Shown: positions 25,054-33,263 of the stretch, one piece after another
Layout: each line of letters starts with the position of its first letter
Position numbering within the stretch: position 1 is the stretch's first letter
Assembly: GCA_934502625.1 (NCBI GenBank)
Contig: CAKSUQ010000006.1
Location: 36,355-100,354 of the forward strand
Source: an uncultured Gemmiger sp.
GTDB taxonomy: Bacteria > Bacillota > Clostridia > Oscillospirales > Ruminococcaceae
DNA length: 64,000 nucleotides
Direction: 5' to 3'
Notes under the pieces: generated by a model
Seen by the model: the letters and a program-made list of their open reading frames with translations, nothing else
The model's database searches: none
Told to the model about the DNA's origin: nothing
Position numbers and translations under genes: made by a program

Positions 25054-25074
25054 GAAATGTGTCGAGCGTTACAA
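25054..25074 (-). promoter_or_regulatory. Inverted iteron abutting the rep promoter
   Basis: GAAATGTGTCGAGCGTTACAA is the inverse of the box variant TTGTTACGCACGGCACATTTC (24626). It ends 3 bases before the -35 TTGACA, a position suited to autorepression by the initiator. Confidence 0.65.
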
Positions 25075-25077
25075 TAA

Positions 25078-25106
25078 TTGACACTTGCAACACAATCTGC
25101 TATTAT
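25078..25106 (+). promoter_or_regulatory. Promoter of the rep gene
   Basis: TTGACA (25078-25083), 17-base spacer, TATTAT (25101-25106); GATGAGG ribosome site at 25127-25132. Confidence 0.85.
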
Positions 25107-25140
25107 ACGCTTATCGTGTTGTAAAGATGAGGTTTTGCAT

Positions 25141-27084
25141 ATGGCAACCAGAGACGCATTCCGGGAAGAAGCAGCCCAAACGGGAAATGTGCACCGGATA
25201 ACAACCCAGCCCAACGCCAAAAAATCCGCACAGCCCGCAAAGGTGCAGGCCGAAGCCCCGGTCGCAACCTTCAGCGAGCGCGGCAATCAGAATATCGTCC
25301 GCAAGTCCAACGACCTGATCCAGAACGCTATGTACAGCCTCTCGCTGAGCCAGCAGAAGCTGATGCTGCACATCTTCTCGATGATCAAGCCGTCGGACAC
25401 CGAACTGCCCCGCTACGAGATGTCGATCTACGAGTTCCTCAAGCTCTGCGGGGTCGACCCACACAACGGCTCGATGTACAAGCAGGTCAAGAAAAATATC
25501 GAGGACATTGCCAACGCCAAGGTGCAGTGGATCCGTCTGGCCGGTACCCAGAAGATCACGATGTTCCGCTGGCTGTCCAGCGCGACCATCGACGAGGGCA
25601 CCGGCAAGATCGTACTGACGCTGGATCAATCGCTGAAACCCCACCTGATCCAGTTAAAAGAGTTCTACACGACGATGAACATTACCTATACTTTGCCCAT
25701 GAAGAGCCAGTATAGTCTAAAAATTTACGAGCTGTGCAAGAGCTACCAGAATCTATACCTGACAAAGAAGGAAAAAGGCGAGCCGCTGGTCTGGAGCATC
25801 GAGACGCTGAAAAAGCAGGTGGACTGCAACGCCGCGAACTGGGCACACGTGCGCCGCACCGTACTGGACAAGGCGAAGAGCGAGATCAACGGCCACACCG
25901 ACATCTATTTCGACTACGAAGTCTACGAAAAAGATCGTCAGCGCGTCATTGCCATCGCTGTCACCATCGAGCCGGTGGACAAGCAGGTTGCCGACGACAA
26001 GCTCAACGAGATCACAAAATCCATGTCGCACAAGGTGCGCAGCAAGAAAAATAAGCTCACACTGGCCGAGACAGGCACGATCGACGACGACCCGAACGTC
26101 CTGACGCTGGAGTATGTCTCGGTGCCCGAAACGACGATCCCCTACTCCTACGGCGCGACGCCGGAGCTGCTGCGGCAGGAGTTGGAGGTCAAGGCAGAGC
26201 TGGACAAGCTCGTCAAGACACTGACCGCCGACGAGATGGAGGCCGTGCAGACGATGATCGGCGCGATGGTGAAGATGGCCGGCACCGCGCGCGGCAATGA
26301 CAAGATGATTGACGGCGGCAACGCGGCCTTCTTCCAGACGATGAACAACGTCATCGACAACTGCGGCGGCCTGCGCCGCTGGTTCGAGGGCGTGGCGTCC
26401 CGCTATGCCGCGCGGGTCATCCCGACGGCGCGCACCAAGAGTGCCCCCCTGCCCTACCTGTCCCGTGCGATTCTGGATGATCTGGAAAATTACCGTATCT
26501 ACGTTGTAAGCGGCGCGCCGGAGGAGCTGGTGGAGCAGGCACCCGCCAAGCCCGACCTGCTGGAAACCGAATTTGTCGAGACCGACGCCGAGCCGCTGAA
26601 CCAGTTGGAGCCCGCCGATGCGGCCACGAAGAAGCAGGTCACGGCGGCGCTGCTGCGTTACATCGACCGGGACGCCCTCTCGGCACGGCTGACGACCGGC
26701 CAGATGGAGGCCTTCGACGACATTCTGCAGATGACGGCCTATTTCTGCCGCCGCAACGTCAAAGGCAAGGACGACGGCATGATGGAGGGCAAGGCCAACA
26801 TGCAGTTCCTCAACCCGCTGAACAAGGTCATTGCCCGCTACGACGGCCTGACGCTGTTGTTTGAGGCGATGGCCGTGATGATGGACTACGACACCTACTG
26901 GAAGGACTTGATGAAGAACCCCAAGATCAAGAACCCGAAGCTGGTCTTCCAGTCCGAGGTCGAGAAGGCGCTGCTGATGCCGTCGGCGATCATTGGCGAG
27001 TACGCCGCCCGCAAGGCGCAGAACGAGGGCGACCGCCAGCCGAAAAAGGAGTACAACTGGACGAAGGCTTTCGACGAGGAGTAA
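25141..27084 (+). CDS. Rep_3/RepB-family replication initiator
   Basis: 647 residues from the ATG at 25141, the one spaced 8 bases from GAGG. After a ~50-residue flexible N-terminus comes a Rep_3 (initiator RepB/RepE type) region, about residues 52-290: IVRKSNDLIQNAMYSLSLSQQKL, YEFLKLCGV, then the second winged-helix half SQYSLKIYELCKSYQ. These proteins bind iterons to start theta replication and repress their own promoter. The remaining half is unusual: two copies of a ~75-residue module (about 360-430 and 515-590) sharing the pattern FxxxxNxVI...GLxxxFExxA. An inverted iteron lies inside its first codons (25184-25205). Confidence 0.88.
   Translation: MATRDAFREEAAQTGNVHRITTQPNAKKSAQPAKVQAEAPVATFSERGNQNIVRKSNDLIQNAMYSLSLSQQKLMLHIFSMIKPSDTELPRYEMSIYEFLKLCGVDPHNGSMYKQVKKNIEDIANAKVQWIRLAGTQKITMFRWLSSATIDEGTGKIVLTLDQSLKPHLIQLKEFYTTMNITYTLPMKSQYSLKIYELCKSYQNLYLTKKEKGEPLVWSIETLKKQVDCNAANWAHVRRTVLDKAKSEINGHTDIYFDYEVYEKDRQRVIAIAVTIEPVDKQVADDKLNEITKSMSHKVRSKKNKLTLAETGTIDDDPNVLTLEYVSVPETTIPYSYGATPELLRQELEVKAELDKLVKTLTADEMEAVQTMIGAMVKMAGTARGNDKMIDGGNAAFFQTMNNVIDNCGGLRRWFEGVASRYAARVIPTARTKSAPLPYLSRAILDDLENYRIYVVSGAPEELVEQAPAKPDLLETEFVETDAEPLNQLEPADAATKKQVTAALLRYIDRDALSARLTTGQMEAFDDILQMTAYFCRRNVKGKDDGMMEGKANMQFLNPLNKVIARYDGLTLLFEAMAVMMDYDTYWKDLMKNPKIKNPKLVFQSEVEKALLMPSAIIGEYAARKAQNEGDRQPKKEYNWTKAFDEE
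25184..25205 (-). repeat. Iteron copy inside the rep coding sequence
   Basis: GAAATGTGCACCGGATAACAAC, inverse of the array box, within codons 15-22 of rep. Confidence 0.7.
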
Positions 27085-27096
27085 TGTCCCACCCCC

Positions 27097-27120
27097 GAAA
27101 ATTATGCCGTGAATAACAAC
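27097..27120 (-). repeat. Inverted iteron downstream of rep
   Basis: Minus strand reads GTTGTTATTCACGGCATAATTTTC, 12 bases after the rep stop codon, so the whole gene is bracketed by boxes. Confidence 0.7.
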
Positions 27121-27121
27121 T

Positions 27122-27151
27122 CGCCCCCGCCGGAAAATTCCGGCGGGGGCG
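27122..27151. terminator. GC palindrome between rep and the CobW gene
   Basis: Perfect 12-base arms CGCCCCCGCCGG/CCGGCGGGGGCG with loop AAAATT; no T tract, but placed between convergent genes. Confidence 0.6.
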
Positions 27152-27165
27152 GTGCTGTACGGGGG

Positions 27166-28098
27166 TTACCCCTGTATCACTTTTTCAATGGCGTCCTTTT
27201 GCAGTCCCTCGCCAATGACGATCAGGACTTCCTGCCCGTTGGGGATGGGCCGGACTGTCATTGTGTCGCGGGCGGCGTTCAGCTCGACCCAGCCGCCGCC
27301 GTCGGGCACAAACCCCTTAATGCGCAGGATGTGCCCGTACTGTGCGCTGTGTAAAAGCGTCTGCGCGGCGGTTTTCAGCTGGTCGACGCTGCGCCCGGCT
27401 TCGAGGAAATACAACGAAGTGAAGGCCTCGTGCTCGTTGAAATGCAGCTTGACGTAGCTCGTCTGCCGCCAGCCGCAGCCGTCGATGCGGGCAAAGTCGG
27501 TGTCCGTCAAGGCCGCCCAGTCCTTGCACAGCACGTCCGCGCCAAAGCGGCGGTCGCAATGGCAGTACGCTAACGCGCGGTTCAAATGGTCGATCACGGC
27601 GGCGCACTCCCCTGCCCCGGCCTGCTGGACGCGGCTCATGACGACCAGCCCGGCGCTGGCGGCCTCCGACGCCAGCAGGTAGTCTGCCTGCAGCGAGAGC
27701 TCGTCCTCCAGCTTCGTGTCGACGATGGCGACGACGTTGCCCAAGGTGTACCAGCGGTCAAGCGGCTCGTCCCGCAGGATGTCGTAGAACTCGTCCACGT
27801 CGAAGATGCCGCTGGGTTCGATAACGACCCGGTCGAAGCCGCGCATCGCCATCGAGATCAGCTTGGTGCGCATCCGGCGCTGGTGGGTGTCACAGTCGCA
27901 GCCGCCGCTGATCGTTTCCAGATCGCAGTGCGCGCCGATCAAGTCCTGCAGCAGCATCGCGTCGACGTTCACCGCGCCGAAGTCGTTTTCCAAAATGCAG
28001 ACGTTATGCCCCTGCCGCACCAGATATTCCACATATCGGCGCAGAAAAGTTGTCTTGCCGGAGCCGAGGAAGCCCGTGATGAGATCGACCTGCACCAT
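27166..28098 (-). CDS. CobW/HypB/UreG-type GTPase
   Basis: 310 residues from the ATG at 28096-28098, two bases after the upstream gene's stop. P-loop ITGFLGSGKTTFL, then ILENDFGAVNVDAMLL and EPSGIFD typical of COG0523 metallochaperone-like GTPases. The family metal-binding CxCC site is here SGGCDCD, one cysteine short. C-terminal CobW domain: TSYVKLHFNEHEAF and HILRIKGFV. Likely a metal-insertion or zinc-homeostasis factor; client unknown. Confidence 0.85.
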   Translation of the reverse strand: MVQVDLITGFLGSGKTTFLRRYVEYLVRQGHNVCILENDFGAVNVDAMLLQDLIGAHCDLETISGGCDCDTHQRRMRTKLISMAMRGFDRVVIEPSGIFDVDEFYDILRDEPLDRWYTLGNVVAIVDTKLEDELSLQADYLLASEAASAGLVVMSRVQQAGAGECAAVIDHLNRALAYCHCDRRFGADVLCKDWAALTDTDFARIDGCGWRQTSYVKLHFNEHEAFTSLYFLEAGRSVDQLKTAAQTLLHSAQYGHILRIKGFVPDGGGWVELNAARDTMTVRPIPNGQEVLIVIGEGLQKDAIEKVIQG

Positions 28099-28100
28099 CG

Positions 28101-29072
28101 TTACTCCTCCTCCGGGTAGGTCATGCCCCACTGGCGGCGGATGTCGGTCATGATGCGCATGACGTCGCGGGTGTAGTCGAGGTGCATCGTGTTCTGCCCC
28201 TCAATGGCGCGCTCCATGTCCTCGACCTCGTAGCGCAGCGCGTCGGCGGTGCTGCCGCTGCGCAGCGTCTCCTTGCGGCCGTCCGCCGTGTAGGTGATGA
28301 CGGCCTCCTGCCCGCGGGGGTACTCGTAGATCTCGACATAGCCCTTGTCGAAGGAGACGGTGCCGCGCTTGGGCTGCTTGGCGTGCAGCGAGAGGATGAC
28401 CGAGGCCATCTCCTCCTCCTTGTTTTTCAGCAGGATGCCCGCCTGCTCGTCGACGCCGGTGGGCGCGTACTTGACCTGCGAGACGACCTGATCGGGCGCG
28501 GAGGCCATGAACCATCGCACAAAGGACAGCGCATAGATGCCAATGTCCAGCAGCGCGCCGCCGGCGAGATTGCGGTTGAAGAAGCGGTTGGACATGTCGT
28601 AGGGCTTGTAGCTGCCGAAGTTCATCTGGATCAGCCGCAGCTCGCCCAGATCACCGGCGTCGATCTTCTCCTGCAGCGTCTTGTAGATGGGCATGTGGTA
28701 GAGGGTCATCGCCTCGGCCAGCACGACGTGGTTTTCCTCGGCCAGACGGATGGCCTCCTCCAGCTCGTCGGAGTTCAGCGTGATGGACTTTTCGCACAGG
28801 ACGTGCTTACCCGCCGCCAGCGCCCGGCGCAGGTACTGCATGTGGGTGTTGTGGGGCGTCGAGATATAGATGACGTCGACGTTTTCATCGGTGAAGATGT
28901 CGTCGATGCTGTCGTAGACCTTCCCGATGCCGTACTTTTCGGCGAAGGCGACGGCCTTGGAATGGGTGCGGTTGGCGACGGCGTAGAGCGTCTGCCCGCG
29001 GGTAGCCAGCGCCTGCGCGAGTTCGTTCGCGATGACGCCGCAGCCGAGGGTAGCCCAGCGGTAGTTTTTCAT
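28101..29072 (-). CDS. Gfo/Idh/MocA family NAD(P)-dependent oxidoreductase
   Basis: 323 residues. N-terminal Rossmann fold WATLGCGVIANELAQAL, followed by the family block DVIYISTPHNTHMQYLRRALAAGKHVLCEKS with the EK motif, and the C-terminal substrate domain (GGALLDIGIYALSF). Substrate is probably a sugar or trans-dihydrodiol-like compound. Promoter at 29102-29130. Cotranscribed with the CobW gene. Confidence 0.9.
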   Translation of the reverse strand: MKNYRWATLGCGVIANELAQALATRGQTLYAVANRTHSKAVAFAEKYGIGKVYDSIDDIFTDENVDVIYISTPHNTHMQYLRRALAAGKHVLCEKSITLNSDELEEAIRLAEENHVVLAEAMTLYHMPIYKTLQEKIDAGDLGELRLIQMNFGSYKPYDMSNRFFNRNLAGGALLDIGIYALSFVRWFMASAPDQVVSQVKYAPTGVDEQAGILLKNKEEEMASVILSLHAKQPKRGTVSFDKGYVEIYEYPRGQEAVITYTADGRKETLRSGSTADALRYEVEDMERAIEGQNTMHLDYTRDVMRIMTDIRRQWGMTYPEEE

Positions 29073-29101
29073 AGTCAGGAGTCCTTTCTGAATTTGGTTT
29101 C

Positions 29102-29130
29102 AGTATAGCCGATTTTCCGGGAAATGTCCA
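29102..29130 (-). promoter_or_regulatory. Promoter of the oxidoreductase-CobW pair
   Basis: Minus strand TGGACA (29125-29130), 17-base spacer, TATACT (29102-29107). Confidence 0.7.
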
Positions 29131-29300
29131 CCGGTCAGCGTGAATCAAAACAAAAACCGCCCGCCGCACGGCCAAACGGCATAGTGGCGGGTGGGGGTGC
29201 TATTTCAGGGCGGCATCCTTCGCGGAAAAAGTTGTGAGGCTTCTGAGATGAGTATATCATATTTACTTGCAAAAACCACAGTGCTGCTGTGTCTCCCTGT

Positions 29301-29329
29301 TTGCAAATCCCCTGCCCGCTTGCTATAAT
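29301..29329 (+). promoter_or_regulatory. Promoter of the Nudix gene
   Basis: TTGCAA (29301-29306), 17-base spacer, TATAAT (29324-29329). The ~170 bases to the left hold an inverted GC repeat (CCGCCCGCCGC... GGCGGGTGGGGG) and nothing else recognisable. Confidence 0.8.
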
Positions 29330-29356
29330 GAAGAAAAAACGAAGGAGCAAGAGCCT

Positions 29357-29938
29357 ATGACACGGTGGGAGCAGATCGAACAAATCGCGGCCTACGCGCC
29401 CTATAACGCGCAGGAGGCGGCAGATAAGGCGCTGATTCTGCGCTGGCTGGAAGCGAACGAGGACGCGTTCTGCCGCGAGAATCCGGTCGCGCATATGACG
29501 GCCTCGGCGTGGGTGGTAAGTCCGGATCGCCGCAGGGTGCTGATGGCCTACCACAATATCTACCGCTCGTGGTCATGGCTGGGCGGCCATGCCGACGGCG
29601 AGACCGACCTTTTGGCCGTCGCCCTGCGCGAGGTGCGGGAGGAAGCGGGTGTGACCCATGTGCGCCCGGTATCGCAGGAAATTTTCTCGGTCGAGTCGCT
29701 GACGGTGGACGGCCACGTGAAGCGCGGGCAGTATGTGTCGAGCCATCTGCACCTCAACGTGACCTACCTGCTGGAGGCTGACCCCGCCGAGGCCGTCCAC
29801 ACCAAGGCGGACGAAAACAGCGGCGTGGCGTGGTTTACCCCCGACGAGGCGCTGGCGCGCTCCACCGAGCCGTGGTTCGTTGAGCGGGTGTACAAAAAAT
29901 TGATCGAAAAGGCCGCTGCGCAGGCGGCAGAAGCATAA
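29357..29938 (+). CDS. Nudix hydrolase
   Basis: 193 residues from the ATG at 29357 with AAGGAG upstream. Complete Nudix box in GHADGETDLLAVALREVREEAGV (pattern Gx5Ex7REUxEExGU), about residues 82-104. Hydrolyses a nucleoside diphosphate linked to another moiety; the length with an N-terminal helical region resembles IPP-isomerase-like/unclassified Nudix enzymes. Ends with an alanine-rich tail. Confidence 0.9.
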   Translation: MTRWEQIEQIAAYAPYNAQEAADKALILRWLEANEDAFCRENPVAHMTASAWVVSPDRRRVLMAYHNIYRSWSWLGGHADGETDLLAVALREVREEAGVTHVRPVSQEIFSVESLTVDGHVKRGQYVSSHLHLNVTYLLEADPAEAVHTKADENSGVAWFTPDEALARSTEPWFVERVYKKLIEKAAAQAAEA

Positions 29939-29976
29939 AAAACGGAGCCTGTTTGTACGGCAGGCTGGATGAGTTT

Positions 29977-30045
29977 ATGGGTGCGCTGAAAGAAGCAAAG
30001 CCGGAATTGTATGCAGAACTGCTTCATAATTTGCGCAAAAAATAA
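29977..30045 (+). pseudogene. C-terminal fragment of an unidentified gene
   Basis: After the Nudix stop an open frame encodes GRLDEFMGALKEAKPELYAELLHNLRKK and stops at 30043-30045, without a ribosome site. It reads like the tail of a longer helical protein. It is followed by GTGTGTACTAAAGTGTGTACT and a tRNA, so it may mark an old integration scar. Confidence 0.35.
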
Positions 30046-30077
30046 GCAAGTGTGTACTAAAGTGTGTACTGCATAAA

Positions 30078-30116
30078 GAAAACAGCGTAGATTTCAACAA
30101 ATCTACGCTGTTTTTA
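30078..30116. terminator. Terminator next to tRNA-Val
   Basis: AACAGCGTAGATTT, CAAC loop, AAATCTACGCTGTTTTT; T tract on the plus strand, and an A/T tract on the minus strand after the tRNA. Confidence 0.75.
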
Positions 30117-30117
30117 T

Positions 30118-30194
30118 TGGTGGAGGATGGGGGACTCGAACCCTCGACCTCTGCGATGTGAACGCAGCGCTCTAACCAGCTGAGCTAATCATCC
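30118..30194 (-). tRNA. tRNA-Val (anticodon CAC), with stem mismatches
   Basis: Anticodon stem CTGCG/CGCAG, loop TTCACAT, T loop TTCGAGT, encoded CCA. Acceptor GGATGAT/ATCCTCC has one T-C mismatch and the T stem GAGGG/CCCCC one A-C mismatch, unlike the other tRNAs here. Either a weak but working gene or one in decay. Confidence 0.8.
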
Positions 30195-30315
30195 ATATGC
30201 GATTGACAAATGATATTATAGCGGATACGGGGGCATTTGTCAAGCATGAATTTTTAGCGCAGTCTGCATTTTACAGGGCAGTTCCCCATGGCGCGGCTTT
30301 GGCAGGGCTTTTTCA

Positions 30316-30364
30316 AAACGACCCCGTCCCAGACCGCGAGAAAGCGGTCTGGGACGGGGCTTTG
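30316..30364 (-). terminator. Terminator after the flavodiiron gene
   Basis: 16-base perfect arms CCCCGTCCCAGACCGC and inverse, 6-base loop, T-rich on the minus-strand exit (GTCGTTTTG). Confidence 0.8.
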
Positions 30365-30375
30365 CTGTCAGGATA

Positions 30376-31530
30376 TTACTTGCTCAGTTCGTCTGCCAGC
30401 GCGGCGATCTGGGCCTCGCTGGCGTCGCTCAGCGCACCCTTGACGGTGACGGTCGTCTCGGCGAAGGCCAGGTTCTTGCTGGCCTCCAGCATCTTGCGCA
30501 TGACCTTGGCGGCCATCGGCGCCCAAGAACCATTCTCGATAAACGCGACGGTGCGGTTCTGGTAGTTGCGCTCGGTCAGGTGGTTGAGGAAGTCCTTCAT
30601 GAAGGGGAACACATCGGCGTTGTAGGTCGGCGTCGCCAGCACCAGCTTGCTGAAGCGGAATGCCTGCGCAACGGCCTCGGCCATGTCGCAGCGCGCCAGA
30701 TCCATCGCGACGGTCTCGACGCCCTTTTCGCGCAGCGCCTCGGCCAGACGGTTTGCAGCTTCGGCGGTGTGGCCGTAGATGCTGCTGTAGGCGACGAGCG
30801 CGCCCTCGGTCTCCGGGCGGTAAGCGCTCCACGTGTCATAGGCGGCCAGCACGTCGGCCAGCTGCTCCTTGTGCAGGACGGGGCCGTGCAGGCTGCAGAC
30901 GATCTCGACGTCGAGCGCGGCGGCCTTCTTCAGCACGGCCTGCACCTGCACGCCGTACTTGCCCACGATGCCGATGAAGTAACGGCGGGCTTCGGGCAGC
31001 CACGGTTCCTCGACGTCCAGCGCGCCAAACTTGCCGAAGGCGTCGGCGCTGAACAGCACCTTATCCGCGTCGTCATAGGTCATGATGACCTCCGGCCAGT
31101 GTACCATCGGCGCGGTGACAAAGTGCAGCGTGTGGCGGCCGAGCGGCAGGGTGTCCCCTTCCTTCACGACGAGGCGGCGGTCGGCGTAGTCGGTGCCGAA
31201 GTAGGCCTTCATCATGTTGAACGCCTGCGCCGACGCGACGATGGTCGTCTGCGGGTAGGCCTGCGCAAAGGCAGCCACCGAGCCGGAGTGGTCGGGCTCC
31301 ATGTGCTGCACGACGAAGTAGTCGGGCGCGCGCTCGCCCAGCGCGGCGGCGATCTTGGTGATCCATTCGTCGGTGAAGTGGGCGTCGACCGAGTCCATGA
31401 CGGCGGTCTTGTCATCGCAGATCAGATAGGAGTTGTACGCCATGCCGTTGGGCACGTCGTACTGGCCTTCAAACAGGTCAACGAGGTGGTCGTTGACGCC
31501 GAGATACAAAATATCGTTGGTGATTTCCAT
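30376..31530 (-). CDS. Flavodiiron protein (A-type flavoprotein)
   Basis: 384 residues from the ATG at 31528-31530 with AGGAGG upstream. N-terminal metallo-beta-lactamase-like diiron domain with HMEPDHSG and later ligands (SADAFG, CSLHGPVL), then a C-terminal flavodoxin domain beginning ALVAYSSIYGHTAEAANRLAEAL. Reduces O2 to water or NO to N2O in anaerobes, protecting oxygen-sensitive enzymes such as the Rnf complex encoded next door. An iteron-like box overlaps its promoter. Confidence 0.93.
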   Translation of the reverse strand: MEITNDILYLGVNDHLVDLFEGQYDVPNGMAYNSYLICDDKTAVMDSVDAHFTDEWITKIAAALGERAPDYFVVQHMEPDHSGSVAAFAQAYPQTTIVASAQAFNMMKAYFGTDYADRRLVVKEGDTLPLGRHTLHFVTAPMVHWPEVIMTYDDADKVLFSADAFGKFGALDVEEPWLPEARRYFIGIVGKYGVQVQAVLKKAAALDVEIVCSLHGPVLHKEQLADVLAAYDTWSAYRPETEGALVAYSSIYGHTAEAANRLAEALREKGVETVAMDLARCDMAEAVAQAFRFSKLVLATPTYNADVFPFMKDFLNHLTERNYQNRTVAFIENGSWAPMAAKVMRKMLEASKNLAFAETTVTVKGALSDASEAQIAALADELSK

Positions 31531-31561
31531 TGTGCAAACCTCCTGATAATTCTGGTTAAGG

Positions 31562-31582
31562 TTGTTATTCTGGACACAGTAT
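31562..31582 (+). promoter_or_regulatory. Iteron-like box at the flavodiiron promoter
   Basis: TTGTTATTCTGGACACAGTA resembles array boxes at 24185 and 24704 and covers the -10 region. Single site, so chance similarity is possible. Confidence 0.35.
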
Positions 31583-31606
31583 AGCATAGATTTAGGAATT
31601 TGTCTC
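31578..31606 (-). promoter_or_regulatory. Promoter of the flavodiiron gene
   Basis: Minus strand GAGACA (31601-31606), 17-base spacer, TATACT (31578-31583). Confidence 0.65.
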
Positions 31607-31650
31607 GGTTTTCGGAAAAATAATTTGGAAAAAATTTTGTGGGCGGAAAA

Positions 31651-31680
31651 CGGGGCGTCGGAGACGCCGCCCCCCTACAG
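31651..31680. repeat. Palindromic intergenic repeat, family A, copy 2
   Basis: CGGGGCGTCGGAGACGCCGC then CCCCCTACAG. Confidence 0.8.
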
Positions 31681-31699
31681 AGCGAGATGAGAGAGCGGC

Positions 31700-31735
31700 A
31701 AAACAAAAGCTCCCCGCCGATAAGGCGGGGAGCGC
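31700..31735 (-). terminator. Terminator of the rnf operon
   Basis: Minus strand GCTCCCCGCC, TTATC loop, GGCGGGGAGC then TTTTGTTTT, just after rnfB. Confidence 0.9.
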
Positions 31736-31754
31736 AGGGGTGCTTACCTAAAAA

Positions 31755-32603
31755 TCACACGCGCGTCTTCAGCACTTCGTGCTCCGGCACGGGGGCGTCG
31801 ATGGGACGGGGCGCACCCTCGACCCATTGGATCGCTTTCTTCGGGCACTTGCTGACGCAGGTGCCGCAGCCGTTACACTTGGTGTAGTCGATGACGGCGA
31901 CATTGTCCTTCAGGAAGATCGCCTGATTCGGGCAGTTGCGCACGCAGAGGCCGCAGGCAATGCAGCCGACCTTGCAGGTCTTGTTGACCAGCGCGCCCTT
32001 GTCCTTGTTGGAGCACTTGACCGCGGGCTGCGGGGCAATGGGCTTCATCTGGATGACGTGGCGCGGGCAGGTCACGGTGCAGGCCGTGCAGCCGGTACAC
32101 TTTTTGCGGTCCACGACGGCCACGCCGTTGATGACGTGGATGGCGTCAAACTTGCACGCGCGGGTGCAGTCGCCCAGACCCAGGCAGCCATAGGCGCAGG
32201 CGCTGGGGCCGCCCGCGATGGAGGCCGCAGCAGCGCAGGTCTGGATGCCCTGGTAGTCAAACCGCTTGCCGCAGTTCTCGCCGCCCGCACAGATGACGGT
32301 GGCGCGCAGGCTGGGGCGGTCGTCGGTGGCATTGCCCATGATGGTGTTGATGGCGTCGGCAGTCTTGTCGCCGCCCGGGGCACACTTGAAGGTGGGGGCA
32401 CCGTTCTCCACGATGGCCTTGGCGTAGTCGGCACAGCCGGCGTAGCCGCAGCCGCCGCAGTTGGCGCCGGCCAGACATTCCGTGATCTGCGCGATGCGCG
32501 GGTCCTCATACACAGCCATGAACTTGGAGGCCAGCACAAGGATCACGCCGCCGGCCAGGCCCAGCACCACCACGACAACGATAGCAAATACGATCGGGTT
32601 CAT
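31755..32603 (-). CDS. rnfB: Rnf complex subunit RnfB
   Basis: 282 residues from the ATG at 32601-32603 (MNPIVFAIVVVVVLG), preferred to one three codons upstream that abuts its own ribosome site. One N-terminal membrane helix, then the 4Fe-4S motif CGGCGYAGCADYA, and at least three ferredoxin-type clusters (CTGCTACTVTCP, CIACGLCVRNCP, CNGCGTCVSKCP). Takes electrons from ferredoxin for Rnf-driven ion pumping with NAD reduction. Last gene of rnfCDGEAB. Confidence 0.95.
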   Translation of the reverse strand: MNPIVFAIVVVVVLGLAGGVILVLASKFMAVYEDPRIAQITECLAGANCGGCGYAGCADYAKAIVENGAPTFKCAPGGDKTADAINTIMGNATDDRPSLRATVICAGGENCGKRFDYQGIQTCAAAASIAGGPSACAYGCLGLGDCTRACKFDAIHVINGVAVVDRKKCTGCTACTVTCPRHVIQMKPIAPQPAVKCSNKDKGALVNKTCKVGCIACGLCVRNCPNQAIFLKDNVAVIDYTKCNGCGTCVSKCPKKAIQWVEGAPRPIDAPVPEHEVLKTRV

Positions 32604-32621
32604 TCTCTCCATTCCCCTTTC

Positions 32622-33263
32622 TTAGAATATCGCGTTGATGATGTTTTCGACCAGACCGCCAAAGCCCATGAAGCTCATGGAGGTGATAGCGGCAGAAACC
32701 AGCGTGATGGGCAGGCCCTTGAAGCTCTCCGGCGGGTTGGCGGCCTCGACGCGGGAACGCACGCCGCAGAACAGCAGCATGGCGACCAGGAAGCCGACGC
32801 CCGCACCGGCGGCGCAGACAAGCGCCTCGGCGTAGGCCAGGCCGAAGCCGAACTCGGCCACAACGGCGGAGTAGTCCTGCACGGCCAGAATGGTGACGCC
32901 CAGCACGCAGCAGTTGGTCGTGATCAGCGGCAGGTAGACGCCCAGGGACTGATACAGCGCCGGGACGTACTTTTTCAGCGTGATCTCAATCAGCTGGACC
33001 AGAACAGCGATGACGAGGATGAAGATGATCGTCTGCAGGTAGCCCAGGTTATAGGCATCCAGCAGGAAGATCTGCAGCGGGAAGGTCACAGCCGTGGCAA
33101 TGACCATGACGACGATAACAGCAGCGCCCATGCCCACGGAGGAATCCAGCTTTTTGGAAACGCCGAGGAACGGGCAGATACCCAGAAACTGCACCAGCAC
33201 GTAGTTGTTGACCAGGATCATGCTGAAGAAGATGGTGGCAAACGTTGCGATCTGAGAACTCAT
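32622..33263 (-). CDS. rnfA: Rnf complex subunit RnfA
   Basis: 213 residues, six predicted membrane helices, homologous to RnfE/NqrD-E. Contains NNYVLVQFLGICPFLGVSKK and TNCCVLGVTI, the conserved membrane cysteines that hold an in-membrane iron-sulphur cluster between RnfA and RnfE. Overlaps rnfE by 4 bases. Confidence 0.95.
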   Translation of the reverse strand: MSSQIATFATIFFSMILVNNYVLVQFLGICPFLGVSKKLDSSVGMGAAVIVVMVIATAVTFPLQIFLLDAYNLGYLQTIIFILVIAVLVQLIEITLKKYVPALYQSLGVYLPLITTNCCVLGVTILAVQDYSAVVAEFGFGLAYAEALVCAAGAGVGFLVAMLLFCGVRSRVEAANPPESFKGLPITLVSAAITSMSFMGFGGLVENIINAIF

